Below the pieces are notes generated by a model. That model was not told the DNA's origin. It did not search any database and saw nothing but the letters and a program-made list of their open reading frames with translations. Below are positions 1-12,559 of a stretch of 64,000 nt of DNA, piece after piece. Source of the DNA: Neonectria sp. B-13 (Eukaryota; Ascomycota; Sordariomycetes; Hypocreales; Nectriaceae); the NCBI GenBank assembly GCA_002682825.1, contig NOKP01000046.1:62001-126000 (forward strand). Reading direction: 5' to 3'. The position numbers and the translations under genes are program-made. Positions within the stretch are counted from its first letter, which is position 1. Every line of letters begins with the position of its first letter.

Positions 1-680
1 GTCGCCGGGCCAGTTCTAGTCGGGTGGGACGAAGTTGCACCAGTTGTAATAACATCAGTTTCCATCGTATGATTCTCAACGACACTAGTCGCTATTATGT
101 CAGCCTCAGTCCCAGTAACATTCTAACTAGCAAAGCTTTGCTCGACAGTTCATCCCAAAAAGCGTAGTTAACCCTACTTTAGAACGCTGAAACTGCGTGT
201 AGGCAAAAGTCTGGGAATAACATTAGGTGAGAGCTCTTCATAAGACCTTACAGGATGCGACGGTACCTTAGGACAAAAAATAATGCATCCTTGGTGCAGT
301 GATCAATTTCTGCCTGTGGTGCGTAACAACATGAAACAGAAAACTATTATCAAGAACGGGAAGAAGACAGAGAAAAGAAGTAGTACAACGAAGAGTACCC
401 GCAAAGAGAAGCCCGATGAAGATACAAATACCAACAGCAGACGTCTTATTATGTGGATCAGGTAGTGGAGGCGTATACTGTGCAGATTCACATAGCTCCT
501 TATACGAAGCTGATCTAAAGAACAAATCGCCTCCGCGGCGCCCAAGGTAGTCCTGTAGGCAGTCGAACGTTTCAACCATGGCTGACTGGGATGCTGCGCA
601 AACGACCTGAAAAGCGATGGTCCGCTCGCAAGTCATTGAGGTGGTTGTGGCAGACTGGACATGGCCTTGAGCATGAGGGT
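1..680. other. Gene-poor stretch, no recognised gene
   Basis: Base composition is mixed and not RIP-like. Several overlapping short open frames exist on both strands (for example 268-699 minus, 143 codons), but none shows a recognisable domain, a conserved motif or a plausible intron structure. I see no RNA gene or repeat. Confidence 0.4.
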
Positions 681-682
681 TT

Positions 683-1060
683 AGTTTTAAGGAAGACATC
701 GGAGGACCTGGCCCCTCCGCAGAAACTCATGCTCAAGCATATATTTGCATCGAACAGATTGCGACCAAGAGCAAGACGCGACCGGCCTCGGTGTGGAGTG
801 AAAACAGCTCTGGTCTTGGGCAGAGTTGGAACCAGCCACCTACAACAAATCGACTCTCCCCAACCGACTTGCAGGGTAAATCTGCCAGCCCTCGGCCTCA
901 GGGTTCATCGTTCGTGATTCGGTCTTCACCTTACTCGGTTCCCACGCCACATGATGAAGAAGAGGCTTCTGATGAATCTGACGAGTCTTCGGACGAAAAA
1001 GATGCGGACCTTGAGGACGATTGGGGAGCCAGTGATAATGAATCTGAGGATTCCTCTTGA
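683..1060 (+). pseudogene. 3' fragment of a protein with a serine/acidic tail
   Basis: The frame is open for about 125 codons up to the TGA at 1058-1060 with no ATG at its beginning; a TGA lies just upstream. The middle is rich in Ser, Pro and Gln. The last 35 residues are almost entirely Asp, Glu and Ser, starting near the HDEEEASDESDES stretch, as in the disordered C-terminal tails of many nuclear fungal proteins. No domain is recognised. It may be the last exon of a truncated gene or a chance low-complexity frame. Confidence is low because upstream exons cannot be joined to it. Confidence 0.3.
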
Positions 1061-1634
1061 ACGGTTTCGGCACGTGGACTGATTTGTCAGTTCCGGGAAG
1101 AGGTGGACCTTTGATTCTCGCTCTCATGTAACACCCGACATCAGGTATGCTAGTAGTATAAATGCGATGAACCCGTTCCATAAGGATCGATACTTCCCAG
1201 TATTTTCTCCAGCCATCGGGGCAAATGGTTTCGGTTGATAGACCTCGAGTTTCGAGCTGACTAGCTAATAAAGAAGTAAATGACTAGTGTTTTGTATGGC
1301 AGCCTCGCATCGATCAAGCATTGAGTCGACAATAGCTAGCGTGCATGCGATCTTCTGCTCGTTTTGTCTCAGGCTGACAATGTCGGCGTCACCCGGAACC
1401 GCAACAACACGGCCCAGAGCCACCACAAGACAACTCCGGATCGCAAGGGCGACCAAGCCCCCCGGCCACCAGCCCGGCCGCGTCGAGCTCACTCTCGTAC
1501 ATCATGGTGTCCAGAACCCCTGAAGTAGAGGAAGAACCCGAACACCCAAGACCCGGCTCCCCCAAGAAGCGTCGCATTGTCCTCATTACACGCCCAAATG
1601 AGCACGAGTAGACGCCCCCAAGCAGTCAGAAGTA
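1061..1634. other. No gene recognised
   Basis: Short overlapping frames on both strands with no recognisable protein. No repeat structure or RNA gene is seen. Confidence 0.35.
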
Positions 1635-2057
1635 ATGAAAAGACCCTGTGGGTCTTCCAGGCCAACGTGGACAAGGTCCTTCCAGTCTACGACTGTGCCC
1701 TTGCACTGGCCGACTCTGAACGATATGACATTGTCCTCCTTGGACCTCATCATACATCAACTTTCAACAGTCAACAACTTGGGTCTCCTCTACAAGGACC
1801 AAGGCAAGCTCAAGGAGGCAGAGGAGATGTATGAGCGGGCACTACATAGTTTTCAAACAGCCCTAGGACCCAACCATCCTAAATCATCTATGGTTATGCG
1901 CAACATGGAATCTTTACAACGCATCGAAGGTATCACAAGTCGTCACTTTCCATTAATTGCTAAGGGCGGCCTAACTGGATCAGCAGGTATTTCCATAAGC
2001 ACGAACAAAGAGCTAAGTCAACGGGCGGGCCGTAGCGCTAGGAAGATTAGCAGCTAG
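1635..2057 (+). pseudogene. TPR (kinesin-light-chain/NLR type) fragment
   Basis: The 140-codon frame contains one clear tetratricopeptide unit at about 1755-1880 (residues 40-82). Its core reads NNLGLLYKDQGKLKEAEEMY, followed by ERAL and by LGPNHP, the usual link between 42-residue repeats of the TPR_10/TPR_12 class. These repeats form the sensor C-terminus of many fungal NLR (STAND) proteins. Here only one repeat survives. Sequence before and after it is unrelated and no NB-ARC or NACHT motif is nearby, so this is a dead fragment. Other NLR-type relics lie at 37-42 kb. The TPR identity is secure; the parent gene is inferred. Confidence 0.6.
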
Positions 2058-2548
2058 GATCCGCGGAATCGTCAAACCTCGGCATGGAGAGAAACCGAAC
2101 GAGCCCACTCAATAGGGATGCGGAGGCATCTACTCTCTTCAAGGCAGAGCTGCACGTCCTACTTTAATCCATGCCTTCAAGGGGGGAGGGAATTTGACCT
2201 CTTTTCCCACGATCAAGCGGAGGACGAGTAGTAGCAAGGCCGGATGCTGAGAAAGCATCCATCAGTAACCTCTGCGCGCTTGCCCGCTGAGGGGTCCCAG
2301 TGAGATGATTGCGGCCGTCCAGAACCCAGTGCGGCGGCTGTGAGTGAACCTAATCATGGGCACCTTCACGGCCCTAGTGGCGCTGTGAATGTTGGAGACG
2401 GCGAAACATGTGCATTAGCAAAGTGGGACATCGCTTGTTCTCCTTCCAGAAATGGCAATCATATTTCTTGGACATCTAATTGCTATTCTAGATGACTACA
2501 TGAATACCACCAGCGCACATCTGTTTATAGCACAATGTGTTTAAAAAA
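2058..2548. other. No gene; edge of the gene island
   Basis: Mixed-composition sequence without a supported frame. It runs into the AT-rich block at about 2520-2560. Confidence 0.4.
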
Positions 2549-2670
2549 TGTTGGGTAGGTTAGTAAGAAAGTAGGTAGGGTTTATTACCTACTGTCGCTT
2601 TCTTGTTTACATTGAGTATCTGCTATCGATTTGTCTCTGGAATATTTACTACTACTATCTTTCTTTAACA
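2549..2670 (+). repeat. Candidate short LTR (TG...CA)
   Basis: A 122-bp segment begins TGTTGGGTAGG and ends TTTAACA, the TG...CA form of an LTR, at the left edge of the AT-rich block. No second copy and no target duplication were found in the window, so this is only a candidate for a truncated Copia- or Gypsy-type element. Confidence 0.25.
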
Positions 2671-3824
2671 CTCACAAGAGTTATTATGTCAGTTCTAGCC
2701 TATATTCTTCATCTACTCAAGTACATTCAAAAATACTTACTACTTATTCTATATCATATGAATGCAAGAGTCTCCAAAAACTTCCCAACCCCACGCGCCA
2801 AGCATGATTGCCTTATTTCATAGCTCTAACTACCTTCTAATACCAATAAACCTCAACTGGCCTAGATAGATCAACTTCTCCTGGGTAATTATGTAATACT
2901 ATATGGCTTTGTTAATTTCTTAACATAGAGCAGTGTAATATAGTAATAAGACTTATATCTTACTTAAAATTTGTGATTTTTAAAGCTAAGAAGCAGTAAC
3001 ACTATGTTACATATGTCAAAGGTCATAAAGCATTCCCTTGCCATCCTAAACACACACTCTAGATCTTGGTGCAGTATGCTTTACTCTTCATACAACTACC
3101 TTAGGCAAAGCTATTAGATATGATTCATCTATTGATTCCTGGCTTGGACATCTGTAAACTCAGGATATAAGCTATAGAGACTGCTCTAGATCAGGCTATG
3201 CAAGGAGAAAGTGCATGATTAGCTACTATAGTTCACTGTTCTTTGAGAAAAGTATTCTTTATTATTATAGTCTAAGTTCTTAAGATAGAAACAAAAAAAC
3301 CAATCCTAATCATTGCTTAGTCCAGCTGTTTTATGGTATGCTTAGAGTAGCTATATATCCTATGCAAACTGCCTGGGCAGGAACTTGCTTATGTCTACTA
3401 TACAAATTTGAACATCAACTAGGGATTTACTGCGTTTATATAATCTCTAAATCCCATATTGAATCACGAATATTAGCAAGCTGCTCTAGGACATAAGGTT
3501 GTCAAAGGGAATGCTACTAAAGCATGGTTTGTTTGAGTGACTATAGAGCATTTTTGATGCCTTATGTAGTTATAACAAAAGAAGATCTATGGTTTTGCAG
3601 CCTGGACTTTTGCAAACGCTCATAATTAAAGCTATAAAGCTATTATCATTTCAACCCAAGCTTTCCGAATCGAACGCCTAGAACAGATACCATAGGATGC
3701 CTTAAAATGGCCATTTGAGAGGGGTTACAGCTGCTAGAGGGTAGAACAATGTTAGCCCACTAGGGCAGTTGCTCAGTATTCTAACCCAGAAGTCAATCCA
3801 GCGCTCTCTTTCTCTTCTCTTATA

Positions 3825-4590
3825 CTATTCCTTAAGTTCTCTATTATAGCAATAAGCCCTAGCATATCCTTCATCGATTTCTAGACAATCTTTATATTCA
3901 TAGTATTCCTTACTCTTAAAGTCTAGATTAAAGGGTAATTTAAGATATATCTCCTTAAGTGGGATAAAGTAATCATTAGAGTATAGCTTACTAAAGGTTC
4001 TAATAGCTTCTATATAATACATCTTAGCAATCCTTCAAAGTATACAAGTATTATTATTAGAGTTATTAAGGATATCCTAGGTTGTAGCTATTATACACTT
4101 ATTAAAATGGGAAATAAGGCTATTTTTAATAGTTCTATACTAATCCCTAAGTAAGATAATATATTCAATGATTGATTATTCTATTGTACTACTAAGAGTA
4201 TTAGCTGCCTCTTTAAGCTTATTGGCCTTATTATAGAGCCTATAAATTTCTATAATAGTATTACTACTAATAGTCTTAATACTCTTAATAAGTGTTTTAG
4301 CCTATAAGACAGCAGTTTTAGCAGCCTAGATAAGATTATTAATCTTTTCTATAAGAGCTAATTAAGCTTTGCTTATATAGTTAGAAATATTAAGTCCTAC
4401 TATTAAGTTAGTAATATCTGTAAGCCTAGCTTTATTTACTATTATCTTCTCACTTATTTTAAAATAGGTATTTTCTTATATTTTAAAGGTATATAAATAT
4501 TATAAGGAATAGAGTTTACTATTAAGGGAAAGGTAAGAATAAGGGACTATAAGAAGTTTCTAAGAGAAAAGGCTATAATGCCTTTATGAA
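3825..4590 (-). pseudogene. RIP-killed ORF of unknown family (about 255 codons)
   Basis: Read on the minus strand from about 4590 to the stop at 3825-3827, one frame continues without any indel for about 255 codons. It is interrupted by about ten stops, nearly all TAA or TAG, plus one TGA at 4035-4037. All are explainable as C-to-T or G-to-A changes in Gln, Arg or Trp codons. The translation is helical and Lys/Asn/Ile-rich with a probable coiled-coil middle (around LIEKINNLI and YNKANKLKEAANTL). The last 65 codons, 4022-3825, are still open and end ARAYCYNRELKE. No known domain is recognised. A gag-like protein or accessory protein of a transposable element is possible but unproven. Confidence 0.45.
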
Positions 4591-4985
4591 TCATTACTAT
4601 AAGATTTTAACTTTAACTTACCTTCTCTTTCTAATTATAAGTAGCTTTATGCCCAAGCCTTAGTGTTATATCTATGAGTGGATGTATTAGATGGAACAGG
4701 CTGGCTTCTTCTAGCCTGATCAGATAACAAGGGAAGGTGTCTAAGGTCTGCTAATAGCCCTACTACTACTACTATGATTCTTGAGTTAGATTGTTATAAG
4801 TTTATTTAGGAATTTTAGGTAGCTTAATATAATTACTGTTTCTCTCCTCTTAGAGCTGCCTTTATAAGACAGTTTTCTCTCATAGGGAAGTTCAGTTGTA
4901 TTCTATCGAGCTCTATAGGGGTGGCATAGGCCTTTGTGCTAGAAACGTGCTACGTTTTGCATTTTTGCTTAACATGCTCTAACGA

Positions 4986-5070
4986 GAAATGCAGTACACT
5001 TCCCAGCCAGAAATAAGGGTAGAGATTCAAAGGCTATAATTGGAGCAGAAGTGGAAATGCAGTGCACTTC
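4986..5070. repeat. Short direct repeat around a GTGCAC palindrome
   Basis: The 17-mer GAAATGCAGTGCACTTC occurs at 5054-5070 and, with one transition, at 4986-5002. The sequence around it is less AT-rich than its surroundings. It may be the end of a small unclassified element. Confidence 0.3.
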
Positions 5071-5830
5071 TATTGTACATTACTGAGTAGGGATAGGAGC
5101 ACTAAGTGGATGTTTGGTCATTTAAGGCAGGTATTAGAAGATTGAGTAAAGGATAAATATGCATTTTAATTATATTATCTATTATAGAAGGTATATTTAG
5201 ATTGTAGGAAATAAAGTGCTAAAATTAGGTATTATTTGTTTCTATCTAGAATTAGCTAGTTGCTTAGTATATTAGTTCTTATTAGTACTAATAATATTTC
5301 TAGTTATAGTCTCTTTAGACTTTTTATTCTTGATTTTAGTTCTAATTATAGAGTAAGTGTTTTTATTTCTTAGGTTATTCTAATAGTATTTTAAATAATA
5401 ATAGTATAAATAAGAAAGTAAATATTTAAAACTTAAAAGTTTATCTTTATATTTACTATCTATATAATAGTATTTATATATATATAATTTAAATATATAA
5501 TCTATTAGTTTATTCTTATATTATAATAATTATTATTATATTCTAAAAAGTTAACTTAATCTTAATATATATTAGTTAAATTAGCTTAAATATTTAATTA
5601 AATATTAAATAATATTTAGCTATTTAATAAATATTAATTCTTTAAATAAGAGACTTTTTATATAAACTTTTATTATTAATACTTTATATTATACTATTTT
5701 CTTTAATAAATATTATTACTTTATATATATTAATATAATATATTACTTATCTTAAAGTACTTAGATTAGTATAATCTTACCTATATATTATATACTTACC
5801 TTATAGTTAAGTATACTTTATATACTATAA

Positions 5831-5957
5831 AAAGCTTATAATAAACCTATAGAACTTCTTCTAATAAGCTTTATAACTATTAAGAGCTTATAATAAACCT
5901 ATAAGACTTTCTTTAATAGACTTTATAACTATTAAGAGCTTATAATAGACTTATCAC
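5831..5957. repeat. 52-bp tandem array, part 1
   Basis: About two and a half degenerate units of the 52-bp repeat whose core is AAGCTTTATAACTATTAAGA followed by GCTTATAATAAACCTATAGG. It directly abuts repeat copy A. Confidence 0.65.
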
Positions 5958-6960
5958 TATTGAAACTACTGTTTGAACCACTGTTTCTACTTATCTATAA
6001 TTGTACTAAATCATATGTTTCCTTTGCTTAAGCTTAACAGGGGGATAGATCTTTGGATTTTAAACCTAATTATTGACTTTTGCCCTCTCTATAGAACTCC
6101 CTCTACTAAATCCCTCTATGCTTTATGGCTAATGTTAGAGATAACTAGATTCCCTTGGTTTCTAATGTATTATTCCTTTAGCTGTAGGTTGGTTAGAATA
6201 ATGTTACCTATTAATTATATAATCTATGAAGTATAGATAGGATTGTATAGCTTCTTAAGGAACTCCTTCTCTATAGTAGTAATATTGCTATTCCTTTCTA
6301 GCTTTAGAGCTAATCTCTCTAGAAAGAGCTATTCTATTACAATCCATTGGGCAGTTACTATATTAAGCTTTATTTCCTCTTATAGTAGGATATTATAGCT
6401 AAAGACTACTAATTGGACTAATTCCTTAGGTTTAAAGTAGTTGATTATAGGCTATTTTATATACTCTAGGTTAGACTTTTAAGCTATAATTTGTAGTATA
6501 GAAATAAGGCTTAGATGTTTTTTAATTTAATATATAGGTTATATAAGAGCTTATGTATATAGCTTAGTAAGAGCTTATTAGGCTATAGTGCAATTCGGAT
6601 AGTAGTTATCTTATGTAATTGGTAGTATAATTGTTATATTGTTTAGAAGATTGGATAGAATATAAAAAGGTAAGTAACCTAGAAAGTGTAGAGGTTACTT
6701 TATAGGCTGGGCTTTTATCCTAAGGGGTTTTAGCCTTTTCTAAGGTTTAGCTTTTCTAAGATCTAGCTTTTCTAGCTGATTGGGATAGTAAAACTTATAC
6801 CTTAACTTTATAGTAGAAACTTTTATCTCCTTGAGTTATTATTGCCTTAGGCTTAGGTATTAAGCCTATTATACTATTGTTTTTTCTATTTTCTTTTATA
6901 CTATTTAACCTTTAGTCTCTTCTCTAGGTATATACTACTAAGGACTATTATATCTAAATA
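5958..6960 (+). repeat. 1.1-kb repeat family, copy A
   Basis: The copy starts at tattgaaactactgttt (ancestral TGTTGAAAC...) and ends at ggactattatatctaaata. It matches copy B (7162-8280) in direct orientation and copy C (17883-18991) in inverse orientation over the whole length, with many transitions. It has three units of the internal 16-bp minisatellite near 6731-6777 and lacks a roughly 51-bp segment present in copy C. The open frame at 5973-6236 (87 codons) is not conserved in B or C, so I treat the family as non-coding. An LTR or a non-autonomous element is possible. Confidence 0.7.
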
Positions 6961-7161
6961 ATAGACTTATAAGACTTTTTCTAATAAGCTTTATAACTAT
7001 TAAAAGCTTATAATAGACTTATAAAACTTTTTTTAATAAGCTTTATAACTATTAAAAGTATATAATAAACCTTTAATAAGCTTTATAACTATTAAGAGCT
7101 TATAATAAACCTATAGGACTTTCTTTAAAAAGCTTTATAACTATTAAAAGCTTATAATTAC
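6961..7161. repeat. 52-bp tandem array, part 2
   Basis: About four degenerate units of the same 52-bp repeat (some shortened to about 38 bp), lying exactly between repeat copies A and B. Confidence 0.65.
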
Positions 7162-8280
7162 TATTGAAACTACTGTTTAAACTACTATTTCTACTTATCT
7201 ACAATTGCACTAAACAGTTATATATTTCCTTTGCTTAAGCTTAATAGAAGGATAGATCTTTGGATTTTAAACCTAATTATTAACTTTTACCCTTTCTAGC
7301 TTCTAACTCCCTCTGCTAAATCCCTTTATACTTTATAGCTAATATTAGAGATAATCAGATTCTCTTGCTTTCTAATGCATTACTCCTTTGGTTATAGGTT
7401 GGTTATTATAGTATTACTTATTAGCTATATAACCTATAAGATATAGTTATTATACTTTAGACTATTAATAAACCTCTTTTCTATATTAATAGTATTATTA
7501 TTCCTTTCTAGCTTTAAAGCTAGCCTCTTTAGAAAGACTTATTCTATTATAATCTACTAAGCTATTATTCTATTAGGTTGAATTCTATTTTATAGTAGGA
7601 TATAATAACTAAAGACTACTAATTAGACTAATTCCTTAGCCTTAGAGCATTAATTAGTTTTAACCTCTTTTATATCTTATAGGTTAGACTTTTGAACTAT
7701 AATTTATAGCTTAAAAATAAGGCTTAAATCTACTTAAAATAGGCTATATAGGTTATATAAGAGCCTATAGGTATAGCTTAATAAGGGCTTACTAGGCTAT
7801 AATGCAATTCAAAAGGCAGTTATTTTATATAATTAGTTATATAGTCTTTGTATTATATAGAAGGTTGGATAGAATGTGAAGGGGTAATCTAAAAAGTATA
7901 GAGGTTATCTTATAGACTAAGCTTTTATCCTAAGAGGTTTTAGCCTTTTCTAAGATCTAGCTTTTCTAAAGTCTAGCTTTTTTAAGATCTAGCTTTTCTA
8001 AGATCCAGCTTTTCTAAGGTCTAGCTTTTTTAAGATTTAGCTTTTCTAAGATCTAGCTTTTCTAAGATCTAGCTTTTCTAAGATCTAGCTTTTCTAGCTG
8101 ATTAAGGCAGTAAAACTTATACCTTAACTTTATAGTAGAAACTTTTATTTCCTTAAGTTATTATTACCTTAGGCTTAGGTATTAAGCTTATTATACTATT
8201 GTTTTTTCTATTTTCTTTTATACTATTTAACCTTTAGCCCCTTCTCTAGGTATATATTACTAAGGACTATTATATCTAAA
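7162..8280 (+). repeat. 1.1-kb repeat family, copy B
   Basis: Direct copy of A, 1119 bp. The extra length relative to A is explained almost exactly by seven additional 16-bp minisatellite units. Starts tattgaaac, ends actattatatctaaa. Confidence 0.7.
7942..8094 (+). repeat. 16-bp minisatellite, about 10 units
   Basis: Unit AGCTTTTCTAAGATCT, repeated about ten times with transitions, inside repeat copy B. The same array has about three units in copy A and about six in copy C. Confidence 0.8.
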
Positions 8281-8884
8281 AAAAGAAAAGCTTATAATAG
8301 ACTTATAAGACTTTCTTTATATTAGAGTTAATAAACTATAATTAGACTTAATAAAGCCTAGAAAAATATATAAATACATTATATAATATAGTACTAAATA
8401 TACTATATTTATACTATGTTAATCTATAACTATTATCTAATTAGCCTAATTATATCTTAATTAACTTTCTAAGTTATTTAAATAAAGTTTAGAAACCTCT
8501 TATCTAAACTACTAATAATATAATAGTAACTTATTAACTTATTATATATATAATAGATAATATAATTCAGCTTTCAGCCTATCTAATAAGCCTAGCCTAA
8601 CTGTAATTAATCTATTAGATCTTAGGCAAATTGTCTATAAAGAGAGAGCATTTACCCATTCTATTCAAAGCTATTTAAGCATTTTATACACTTAATTCTT
8701 ACTCAATTTAACCAATAAGAATATCTTTAAGACCCACTTTTATTGCTCTATTCAATAAGCTATTCTATTATCTTAAAAACCTTCTTTAGAGATTCTAATT
8801 ACTATAAGAAGTTTCTTACCTTATTAGTTACTTATTCTACTAACTTTAAATATCCTATTAAGTAGGCTTTATTATACTTAACAC

Positions 8885-9420
8885 TTTAGTAAGCTTTATA
8901 ATTATTAAGAGCTTATAATAAACCTATAGGACTTTCTTTAGTAAGCTTTATAACTATTAAGAGCTTATAATAAACTTATAAGATTTCCTTTAGTAAGCTT
9001 TATAACTATTAAGAGCTTATAATAAACCTATAGGACTTTCTTTAGTAAGCTTTATAACTATTAAGAGTGTATAATAGACTCTTAATAAGCTTTATAATTA
9101 CTAAGAATATATAATAAACTCTTAGTAAGCTTTATAACTATTAAGAGCTTATAATAGACTTATAAGACTTCTTCTAATAAGCTTTATAACTATTAAGCAC
9201 TTATAATAAACCCTTAATAAGCTTTATAACTATTAAGAATATATAATAAACCTTTAATAAGCTTTATAACTATTAAGAGCTTATAATAAACCTATAGGAC
9301 TTTCTTTAATAAGCTTTATAACTACTAAGAGCTTATAATAAACCTATAAGACTTTCTTTAGTAAGTATTATAACTATAAAAAGCTTACTATAAGAAACTA
9401 TAAAAAGCTTATATTAAATA
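8885..9420. repeat. 52-bp tandem array, part 3
   Basis: The longest run of the 52-bp repeat, about ten units including shorter variants of about 38 bp in which the CCTATAGGACTTTC part is missing. Units contain AAGCTTTATAACTATTAAGA. No coding function is apparent. Confidence 0.75.
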
Positions 9421-10029
9421 TATAAGACTTTCTTCTATCTACTAAGACTAATATATTAAGGTTAATAAATATTAAAGTCTAAATAAGATATAAGTATTAT
9501 AATGCTTTTACTAGCTAGTAATCTCTTTTAATAATTAGTCTAAATTAACTAGGATTAAAAGGGAAATAGAGACTAATAAAGTCTATTAAGAATGTAAGTA
9601 AGAATATTAGTATAAGTAATAAATTTAAGAGTTATAATTGTCTAATTTTAAACTAGATTTGAATAATTCTATTGATCTTAAGACTCTTATTATAGTAGTC
9701 TTAATAGTATTATGATTATAGTCAATTTAATTAACTTTTCCCTTACCTACTAGGAAGCTAAAAGAATAGATTATATCTCTTCTCTTATTATAACTATAGT
9801 AAAGCTAGTTAAGTGTTTAAAGCTTTATTAGCTATTATAGAGTTATCCCTACTAATTATACTAACTATTCCTAATTAGGATTTCAGTCTATTAAGGCTAA
9901 CTATTCCTAGTTAAGATTTCTATCTATTAAGGCTAATTATTCCTAATTAGGATTTCTATCTACTAAGACTAACTATTCCTAATTGGGATTTCTATCTATT
10001 AAGCCTTTTAGCTTATTCTACTATTTACT

Positions 10030-10221
10030 TATAACAGTTAGCACCTATATCAGTCACCTAATACCTATGCCTTAACCTTACATAAGGGTAAGTCTAAGGC
10101 CCCCTTTTAAAAACATACTCAGCAAGCACTCTATAAGTACTTACCAAATAGAAACTTTATAATATACTAATACTTACCTTTATAATCTCTATATTACACT
10201 CTAGTTATACTAACCCTTATA
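10030..10221 (+). repeat. 5' LTR of the 7.4-kb Gypsy element
   Basis: 192 bp, starting tataacag (ancestral TGTAACAG) and ending cccttata (ancestral ...CTTACA). It aligns without indels to 17233-17424. Confidence 0.85.
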
Positions 10222-10299
10222 ATTCTTCTACTTCTATATCCTACCTAAGTTACTAGCATATAATATAGAATAAGAAGTACTATATAAGTAGCCATAGGA

Positions 10300-11860
10300 T
10301 GCATTAAACGCTTACTAAGCACTAAACATCTACTAATAGCTATAAATAAGCTTACCTTAATAAATCGCATTAAGGAAGAACTTAAAACAACCTATAAGAA
10401 AACCTTAAGTCTAAACTCTATAGACCTCCTTATTATAGAAGAAAGACTACTAAGAGAACTATCTCTAAGATAGAATAGTCTAAAAGAATTAGAAACTACT
10501 TACTTAAATAAAGGGCTAAAGAGAGGCTAATTATACTAGTTAGAATCCTATAAAAGTAAAAGCTATAGTAAACACTTAATAATCTTATAATAATATTAAA
10601 GACTATTATACTTACTACTATAATTAAAGCTATAAGATAGATAATAATTAATATCTAAAATACTATTAATAATATATTACTAAATAGATAATTATAATAA
10701 TACTATTAGTACTATTAAGGATATACTTATAATAATAATAACTTAATAGGAAGAAAAGAGAATTACTATAATAATACAATAAAAAGAAGACTAATAATTC
10801 TAGGTACTATTACTTAAGAAATTAGTCTTTAGATATAGGTTTAATTAACCAAAAGAATATAAATAACTACTATAATACCTTTGTAAAATCCTAAAGGAAA
10901 AAGCTATAAAAGTATAGATTAATAATTAGATCTATACTATATAATCAATAAATAATCTATAAGAATTAGTTACTTTCTTCTAAAAGATCTTATAGTTAAT
11001 TATATATATTTTAAAGATACTTTAGACTTAATAAAGAAACTACTTAAAAGCTATAAAAGATCTATTATAAGAAGACTTTACTTTATTTTTAAGGAAGTAA
11101 TATATAGATCTAAAAACATAGGAAATTAAACTCTAAGATAATTTAATAGCTCTATAATAGTCTATTGAATAATCACTAATAGACTACTTTAATATATAGA
11201 GGGCAATCTATAACTTACTAAGCACTTTAAACCTAAAAGATAATTATATCCTAGCTTATTAATACTATTATAGGTTATAACCCTAAATTAAGAAAGAGAT
11301 CTATAAGATAAAAATTAATATTTAAAAAGCATAAGACTTAGTATAAAAAGTAGAAAGACTATAATAATATCTATTATATTATACTAACTATTTATAGAAT
11401 AAAGAGTAAAAATAGAATAATATAAATTCTAATTAAGAAAGACCTAGGAAGTCCTACTTATTAGACTATTAAAATAATTATACATTTAAAGGGAAATCTT
11501 AAGGATAATCCTTATTATACTTATATAGAGGATTATACTTAAATAGTTAAAATAACTACTAAAAGCACAAAGACTACTTAGTAAATAGGTTCTTCAAAGG
11601 AATTACTTATTATAACTATAAAAAGGAAAGATACTATTCCTTAAGTTATAAAAAGCCTTATAATAAGCTAGACTTTTATTATTAAGAAAAGAAATCATAA
11701 GATATAATAATAATCCAATTCATTAATATATAAATAAAGGAGATTAACTCATTAGAAAACAAATAGGCATAAGAATAAGCAGTAAGTACTTTATGCTTAA
11801 ACCTAAGTAAGTACTAATTAGGAAAATAGTATAGAGTAAAGTACTTATTATATAAGCATT
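10300..11860 (+). pseudogene. gag: gag of the 7.4-kb Gypsy element (RIP-dead)
   Basis: The structural (nucleocapsid) region precedes pol. The clearest sign is a zinc knuckle at 11608-11649. In frame it reads Y-Y-N-Y-K-K-E-R-Y-Y-S-L-S-Y, with Tyr at each position where G-to-A or C-to-T changes would have replaced Cys or His. The spacing C-X2-C-X4-H-X4-C is kept exactly. Many TAA/TAG stops interrupt the rest. The 5' boundary is approximate. Confidence 0.6.
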
Positions 11861-12559
11861 TATTAAAGAAGAAATCTATATAAATATAAATACCTATATA
11901 TAAGTAAACCTTATTAGTAAGAAACTAATAAGAAAGCTTAATCTTAAGCTAGACTTAAACTAAAAGGTACTAAGCCTAGCTAGTTTTAATAGGACTATTA
12001 TATTCTTACTATTAGCATATTAACTAACCTTTTTCCTATTAAATCATTAAGGATTCCTAAGAAAAATACATTAACTATTCATTAAAGTATAATACCCTAA
12101 AGGGGCTAATAATCTATTTCTATTTACCCTTTTAATAGGAGAAGAAGGCATTCTAATTAATACTTATATATATATATGAATATATAAGCCTATCTTAATT
12201 TAAGACCTAAATTCCTTTACTAAGGATTTAATAGTAAATAGTAAAAAAGTGTTTATAATATATATTTATAGTATACTATTGTTAGATAAGTAGCTAATGC
12301 TTGCCTTAGGAGAAACCTAAGATAAGAGGATAAAAGTTACCTTACCTTTAGAACTAGAGTTAGAATAAGAAACCTTTAGTAAAGAAGCTATTAAAGAGTT
12401 ACCCCTTCTTAAAGACACTAAGCACTTAATCAAATTATAACCTAGAAAAAAGCTATCCCTTAAGTAAATATATTCTATAAATAAGAAGTAAGTAAAGATA
12501 ATCTATAAATATATTACTAAAAATATAATAAGTAGTTAGATAAGAGAATCTATTAGTAA

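Noticed and set aside
4669..4930. Possible LTR starting TGTTATATC in a GC-richer patch
   Set aside because: No clear CA end, no second copy and no target duplication were found.
5973..6236. 87-codon open frame in repeat copy A
   Set aside because: It is not conserved in repeat copies B and C and is AT-rich chance coding.
7942..8094. Regular short repeats as a CRISPR array
   Set aside because: Units are directly adjacent without spacers and the genome is eukaryotic; it is a minisatellite.
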